A DNA stretch of 64,000 nt, taken from Scandinavium manionii (lineage in GTDB: Bacteria; Pseudomonadota; Gammaproteobacteria; Enterobacterales; Enterobacteriaceae). The stretch spans positions 372,001 through 436,000 of the forward strand of contig NZ_JALIGC010000037.1 in assembly GCF_024764775.1 (NCBI RefSeq), given 5' to 3'. Shown here one piece after another: positions 59,983 through 64,000 of this stretch. Under the pieces are notes generated by a model that saw only the letters and a program-made list of their open reading frames with translations, had not been told where the DNA came from and did no database searches. Every line of letters begins with the position of its first letter. The first letter of the stretch is position 1. The position numbers and the translations under genes were made by a program.

Positions 59983-60393
59983 TTAAGAACGTGCGTTTTG
60001 TTCTTTCAGAAGGTCACGAATTTCAGTCAGCAGAACTTCTTCTTTCGTTGGCGCAGGGGCTGCCGCCGGTTCTTCTTTTTTACGATTCAGTTTGTTGATC
60101 AGTTTGATTGCCATAAAGATGGCAAATGCCACGATCACGAAATCAAAGATGTTCTGAATGAATATACCGTAGTGCATAACAACTGCCGGGACATCACCCT
60201 GTGCATCGCGCAGCGTCACGGCAAACTGCTTAAAGTCGACCCCGCCAATCACTAATCCCAGGGGGGGCATAATAATATCGGCAACAAGTGACGATACTAT
60301 TTTACCAAATGCCGCACCAATAATGACACCCACCGCCAAATCAACAACGTTTCCGCGCATCGCGAATTCGCGAAACTCTTTAATAATGCTCAT
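59983..60393 (-). CDS. mscL: Large-conductance mechanosensitive channel MscL
   Basis: Homopentameric stretch-gated channel that relieves hypo-osmotic pressure, 136 residues. TM1 (about 16-45, VVDLAVGVIIGAAFGKIV with the gate residues Leu19/Val23 region) and TM2 (about 77-100) are separated by a periplasmic loop; a C-terminal helical bundle follows (KEEVLLTEIRDLLKEQ). Tail to tail with arfA without a gap. Confidence 0.98.
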   Translation of the reverse strand: MSIIKEFREFAMRGNVVDLAVGVIIGAAFGKIVSSLVADIIMPPLGLVIGGVDFKQFAVTLRDAQGDVPAVVMHYGIFIQNIFDFVIVAFAIFMAIKLINKLNRKKEEPAAAPAPTKEEVLLTEIRDLLKEQNARS

Positions 60394-60505
60394 TTTATTC
60401 TCCTTGTGCCAGCTGACATTTATAAGTTTAACAAATGTTTAGTCGATTTCCATTACAGACGGGATGTCAGATGGAATAAATAACCCATAAATAATAAAGG
60501 GTTAA

Positions 60506-60534
60506 TAAAAAAGGTGCTCATTTGAGCACCTTTT
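60506..60534 (-). terminator. Terminator after trkA
   Basis: The perfect stem AAGGTGCTCA / TGAGCACCTT with a two-base apex has T-runs on both sides. It lies five to eight bases beyond the trkA stop. The remaining spacer to mscL is AT-rich and holds no gene that I can support. Confidence 0.88.
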
Positions 60535-60538
60535 AGGG

Positions 60539-61915
60539 TTACAGGAAGAAGGGACTTGGCTGGAAGAGTCGCTCGACGTCTGTAATAAACTTTTTATCCG
60601 TCAGGAACATAATGACGTGGTCGCCTTGCTCGATGCGTAAATTATCGTTGGCGATCAGTACTTCATTCCCGCGAACCACAGCGCCGATGATTGTGCCTGG
60701 CGGCAGCTTAATATCGTCAATTACGCGACCAACTACGCGGGATGTACTTTCATCCCCGTGGGCCACGGCCTCAATGGCTTCTGCCACACCGCGACGAAGA
60801 GAAGAGACGCCGACAATATCCGCTTTACGCACATGGCTTAGCAGTGCCGAAATAGTCGCTTGTTGAGGAGATATGGCAATATCAATCACGCTGCCCTGGA
60901 CCAGGTCGACATATGCCCGCCGTTGGATCAGTACCATGACCTTTTTGGCGCCCATGCGTTTGGCTAGCATGGCCGACATGATGTTCGCTTCGTCATCGTT
61001 GGTGACTGCGATGAACAGATCAACCTGATCGATATGCTCCTCAGCCAATAATTCCTGATCCGAAGCATCACCGTAAAACACGATCGTGTTCTGCAGTTTC
61101 TCAGCCAGCTCGGCTGCGCGTTGTTGATCGCGTTCGATCAGCTTCACGCTGTACTCTTTCTCCAGACGGTGCGCCAGTCCGGCCCCGATATTCCCGCCGC
61201 CAACAAGCATGATGCGTTTGTACGGCTTTTCCAGGCGCTGAAGCTCACTCATTACTGCTCGGATATGCTGTGATGCCGCAATGAAGAAAACTTCATCGCC
61301 CGCTTCCACGATAGTCGAACCCTGTGGTCGAATCGGTCTGTCATGACGGAAAATCGCCGCTACGCGGGTGTCGATATGTGGCATATGTTCGCGCATCGAG
61401 GAGAGTGCATTACCGACCAGAGGCCCGCCATAGTAAGCTTTCACCACCGCCAGGCTGACTTTACCTTCCGCGAAATTGACGACCTGTAAGGCACCCGGAT
61501 ATTCAATCAGGCGGTACATGTTATCAATGACCAGTTGTTCCGGCGCGATCAGGTGATCGATTGGCACTGCCTCTGAATGGAAAAGTTTGTCGGCGTCACG
61601 AACGTAGTCAGGTGAACGAATACGGGCGATGCGGTTCGGCGTGTTAAACAATGAATAGGCAACCTGGCAGGCCACCATATTTGTTTCGTCAGAGCTGGTC
61701 ACTGCGACCAGCATATCGGCATCATCTGCGCCTGCTTCACGCAAAACGCGAGGATGCGAGCCGTGACCCTGCACAACGCGAAGATCGAACTTATCCTGTA
61801 GGCTGCGTAAGCGGTCACCATTGGTATCTACCACGGTGATATCGTTGTTTTCGCCGACCAGGTTCTCCGCTAATGTGCCACCCACTTGTCCGGCACCCAG
61901 TATGATAATTTTCAT
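60539..61915 (-). CDS. trkA: Trk system potassium uptake protein TrkA
   Basis: Peripheral membrane NAD(H)/ATP-binding regulator of the TrkH/TrkG potassium channels, 458 residues. Two RCK modules: IILGAGQVGGTLAENL at the N-terminus and MLVGGGNIGAGLAHRLE in the middle (near residue 235), each followed by a TrkA-C domain. It lies 21 bases downstream of rsmB. Confidence 0.98.
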   Translation of the reverse strand: MKIIILGAGQVGGTLAENLVGENNDITVVDTNGDRLRSLQDKFDLRVVQGHGSHPRVLREAGADDADMLVAVTSSDETNMVACQVAYSLFNTPNRIARIRSPDYVRDADKLFHSEAVPIDHLIAPEQLVIDNMYRLIEYPGALQVVNFAEGKVSLAVVKAYYGGPLVGNALSSMREHMPHIDTRVAAIFRHDRPIRPQGSTIVEAGDEVFFIAASQHIRAVMSELQRLEKPYKRIMLVGGGNIGAGLAHRLEKEYSVKLIERDQQRAAELAEKLQNTIVFYGDASDQELLAEEHIDQVDLFIAVTNDDEANIMSAMLAKRMGAKKVMVLIQRRAYVDLVQGSVIDIAISPQQATISALLSHVRKADIVGVSSLRRGVAEAIEAVAHGDESTSRVVGRVIDDIKLPPGTIIGAVVRGNEVLIANDNLRIEQGDHVIMFLTDKKFITDVERLFQPSPFFL

Positions 61916-61936
61916 CAGTCGCGATCCGTTATTTCA

Positions 61937-63226
61937 TCACTGTTTGATTAGCTTAGCGTAAAAGAATCCGTCGCCTTCGTCTGCCGCAGGCAAGTTCTGC
62001 ACACCCGGACGGTCTACGCTGCCGGTTTCGTGAAGCACTGCATCAGGCGTACGTTTCAGGAACGCGGAAATTTGCTCGCAGTTTTCTTCCGGTAAAATTG
62101 AGCAGGTCGCATATACCAGCGTGCCACCGGTTTTCAGATGCGCCCATGTTGCATCCAGAATTTCACTCTGGAGTTGTGCCAGCTCAGCAATATCGCGATC
62201 GCGGCGTAGCCATTTAATATCCGGATGGCGGCGAATGACCCCCGTTGCTGAGCATGGTGCATCCAGAAGGATACGATCGAACTGTTGTTCGCCGCACCAC
62301 TGTGCTGGATAGCGGCCATCGCCCTGTTTGACGTCGGCTTTCATACCCAGACGTTTCAGATTTTCATACACGCGCGACAGGCGCTGTTCGTCAACGTCGA
62401 CGGCCATTACGCTTGCTTCCGGCGCGACTTCCAGAATATGGGTTGTTTTACCGCCAGGAGCCGCACATAAATCCAGAATGGCCTCTCCATTTTTCGGCAT
62501 CAAATAGTTCATGCAGCCTTGTGCCGAAGCATCTTGTACCGTCACCCAACCTTCCTCGAAACCAGGCAGGGCAAATACCGGTGCCGGTGTTTCCAGGCGC
62601 ACGGCATCAGGATACGCATCATGCGCAAAACCCTTCATGCCTGCCTGGTCCAGCAATGCCAGCCATTCATCGCGTGAATGATGATTACGGTTAACACGCA
62701 ACCACATTGGTGGACGCAGGTTGTTGGCATCAAGAATGGATTGCCATTGCTGCGGGTACGCTTTCTTGATGCGTTTAACCAGCCAGGCAGGGTGCAGGAA
62801 GCGGCTTTCAGTCGAGGCAAACTCTTCGAGCAGCGCTTCTTGATTACGCTGGAATTGGCGCAGCACGCCATTGATCAGCCCTTTCAGCTGCGGGCGCTTA
62901 ATGGCAACCGCACCTTCTACCGTTTCGGCAAGGGCTGCATGTGGAGGAATTCGGGTATGCAGCAGCTGATAAAAACCTACCATGATCAGGTAATGCACGG
63001 TGCGCTGTTTACCGGTCATCGGGCGCGCCATTAGCTTGTTGACCAGCCAGTCTAGCTGGGAGAGCGTGCGCAGCACGCCGAAGCTCAGTTCCTGTAATAG
63101 CGCTCTGTCTTTATCAGCCACTTTTTGCTGCATGGCGGGCAGGACATTGCTTAAAGACTGGCCTTGTTCCAGCACTTGCTCAACGGCAAGGGCTGCCAGA
63201 CTACGTAAATTTGTATTTTTTTTCAT
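61937..63226 (-). CDS. rsmB: 16S rRNA m5C967 methyltransferase RsmB
   Basis: SAM-dependent methyltransferase that modifies C967 of 16S rRNA, 429 residues from the ATG at 63226 (MKKNTNLRSLAALAVEQV). It has an N-terminal NusB-like RNA-binding domain (1-140) and a Rossmann domain with LDLCAAPGGKTTHILE, the conserved LDAPCSATG (with Cys of motif IV) and TCSILPEEN with the catalytic Cys of motif VI. Part of the fmt-rsmB-trkA operon. Confidence 0.97.
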   Translation of the reverse strand: MKKNTNLRSLAALAVEQVLEQGQSLSNVLPAMQQKVADKDRALLQELSFGVLRTLSQLDWLVNKLMARPMTGKQRTVHYLIMVGFYQLLHTRIPPHAALAETVEGAVAIKRPQLKGLINGVLRQFQRNQEALLEEFASTESRFLHPAWLVKRIKKAYPQQWQSILDANNLRPPMWLRVNRNHHSRDEWLALLDQAGMKGFAHDAYPDAVRLETPAPVFALPGFEEGWVTVQDASAQGCMNYLMPKNGEAILDLCAAPGGKTTHILEVAPEASVMAVDVDEQRLSRVYENLKRLGMKADVKQGDGRYPAQWCGEQQFDRILLDAPCSATGVIRRHPDIKWLRRDRDIAELAQLQSEILDATWAHLKTGGTLVYATCSILPEENCEQISAFLKRTPDAVLHETGSVDRPGVQNLPAADEGDGFFYAKLIKQ

Positions 63227-63232
63227 AAGTGT

Positions 63233-63268
63233 AAAAATGAAAAGGCCCGGCAATACCGGGCTTGAAGT
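63233..63268 (-). terminator. Stem-loop between fmt and rsmB
   Basis: The arms GGCCCGG and CCGGGC around CAATA lie ten bases after the fmt stop and next to the rsmB start. Its T-run on the minus strand (CATTTTTAC) suggests partial termination or processing between the two genes. Confidence 0.5.
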
Positions 63269-63277
63269 AAGGGGACG

Positions 63278-64000
63278 TCAGGCAAGACGGTTACCGGGAA
63301 TAAACCACTCCCGGCGCGAATTTAAAAGATCTTGTGCGCTCATGGCTTTTTTACCTGCGGGTTGCAGCGATAGCAGGTTCAGAATGCCATTCCCGGTCGC
63401 GACCTGGATACCATGTTTATTGGCATCGACAATGGTGCCTGGCGCGGCGTCAGTTTGCGTGTGGATTACGGATGCTTGCCACACTTTGACCGGCTGGCCA
63501 TCAATCTCCAGCCAGCTCATTGGCCATGGATTAAAGGCACGAATGCAACGCTCAAGCTGCTCCGCGGACAGTGACCAGTCAACGCGTGCTTCTTCTTTAC
63601 TGAGTTTTTCGGCATGAGTGACCAGAGCTTCATCCTGAACTTCAGGTTTCGCCGTGCCGCTTGCCAGCTGCTGCAGTGTTTCGATCAGGCCCTGTGGCCC
63701 CATCTCTGCGAGCTTATCGTACAGCGAACCGCTGGTATCTTCTGCGGTAATAGGGCAGGAGAGTTTATGCAGCATATCGCCGGTATCAAGACCCACATCC
63801 ATCTGCATGATGGTGACGCCGGTTTCGGCATCGCCCGCCCACAGTGAACGCTGGATAGGTGCTGCACCACGCCAGCGCGGCAGCAGCGAACCGTGAACGT
63901 TAATGCAGCCCAGACGCGGCATATCCAGAACCGCTTTCGGCAGGATAAGACCATAGGCAACGACAACCATAACGTCGGCGTTTAAGTCGGCAACGAGCTG
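63278..64000 (-). CDS. fmt: Methionyl-tRNA formyltransferase, 5'-truncated by window edge
   Basis: Formylates initiator Met-tRNA. The frame is open to the window edge (upstream codons read QLVADLNADV before MVVVAYG), so the ATG at 63970 is internal and about 80 N-terminal residues lie outside. The catalytic core is present: NVHGSLLPRWRGAAPIQ (with the Asn-His pair) and TGVTIMQMDVGLDTGDM, and the C-terminal OB domain is complete, ending SRREWFIPGNRLA. Confidence 0.97.
   Translation of the reverse strand, partial: QLVADLNADVMVVVAYGLILPKAVLDMPRLGCINVHGSLLPRWRGAAPIQRSLWAGDAETGVTIMQMDVGLDTGDMLHKLSCPITAEDTSGSLYDKLAEMGPQGLIETLQQLASGTAKPEVQDEALVTHAEKLSKEEARVDWSLSAEQLERCIRAFNPWPMSWLEIDGQPVKVWQASVIHTQTDAAPGTIVDANKHGIQVATGNGILNLLSLQPAGKKAMSAQDLLNSRREWFIPGNRLA

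Overview
This window is a chromosomal segment from a member of the Enterobacteriaceae. Gene order and protein sequences follow the Escherichia coli/Salmonella region that runs from nudE-mrcA through the aroKB-dam-trpS and crp regions to the str, S10, spc and alpha ribosomal operons and on to trkA-rsmB-fmt. It is neither E. coli K-12 nor typical Salmonella. The E. coli frl/yhf block between trpS and cysG is missing, as are chiA, the gspA-M genes and nirC. A cytosine deaminase gene (codA) sits between nirB and tsgA, and yhfG and fic are joined into one reading frame. An Enterobacter/Citrobacter/Lelliottia/Leclercia-type organism is the likeliest source, but I cannot name the genus from this sequence alone.

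Layout. 1-6.5 kb: 3' end of nudE, then mrcA (PBP1a) divergent from hofMNOPQ (type IV pilus/DNA uptake secretin operon). 6.6-13.4 kb: aroK-aroB-damX-dam-rpe-gph-trpS, all on the plus strand and tightly packed from dam onwards. 13.4-21.2 kb: yhfL, cysG and nirBD on the minus strand, with an FNR and NarL/NarP-type nirB promoter; then codA convergent with tsgA. 21.2-27.8 kb: ppiA, the yhfG-fic fusion, pabA and argD, then yhfK and crp (minus) and yhfA (plus). 27.8-38.9 kb: prkB, yheU, yheT and yheS (minus); kefG-kefB-yheV and slyD (plus); slyX (minus); fkpA, then yheO-tusDCB. 38.9-58.8 kb: str operon (rpsL-rpsG-fusA-tufA), bfd-bfr, an orphan prepilin peptidase (minus), and the S10, spc and alpha operons from rpsJ to rplQ. 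58.9-64 kb: yhdN-zntR, arfA, mscL, trkA, rsmB and a truncated fmt.

Functional view. Most of the window is conserved housekeeping: translation, shikimate pathway, siroheme and nitrite reduction, cell wall, potassium and stress physiology. The accessory signal lies in the fic locus, in the nirC/codA remodelling around the nitrite reductase operon, in the orphan prepilin peptidase that may serve the HofMNOPQ apparatus, and in a few repeats and small inverted repeats in spacers. I saw no rRNA, tRNA, prophage, transposase or CRISPR array.
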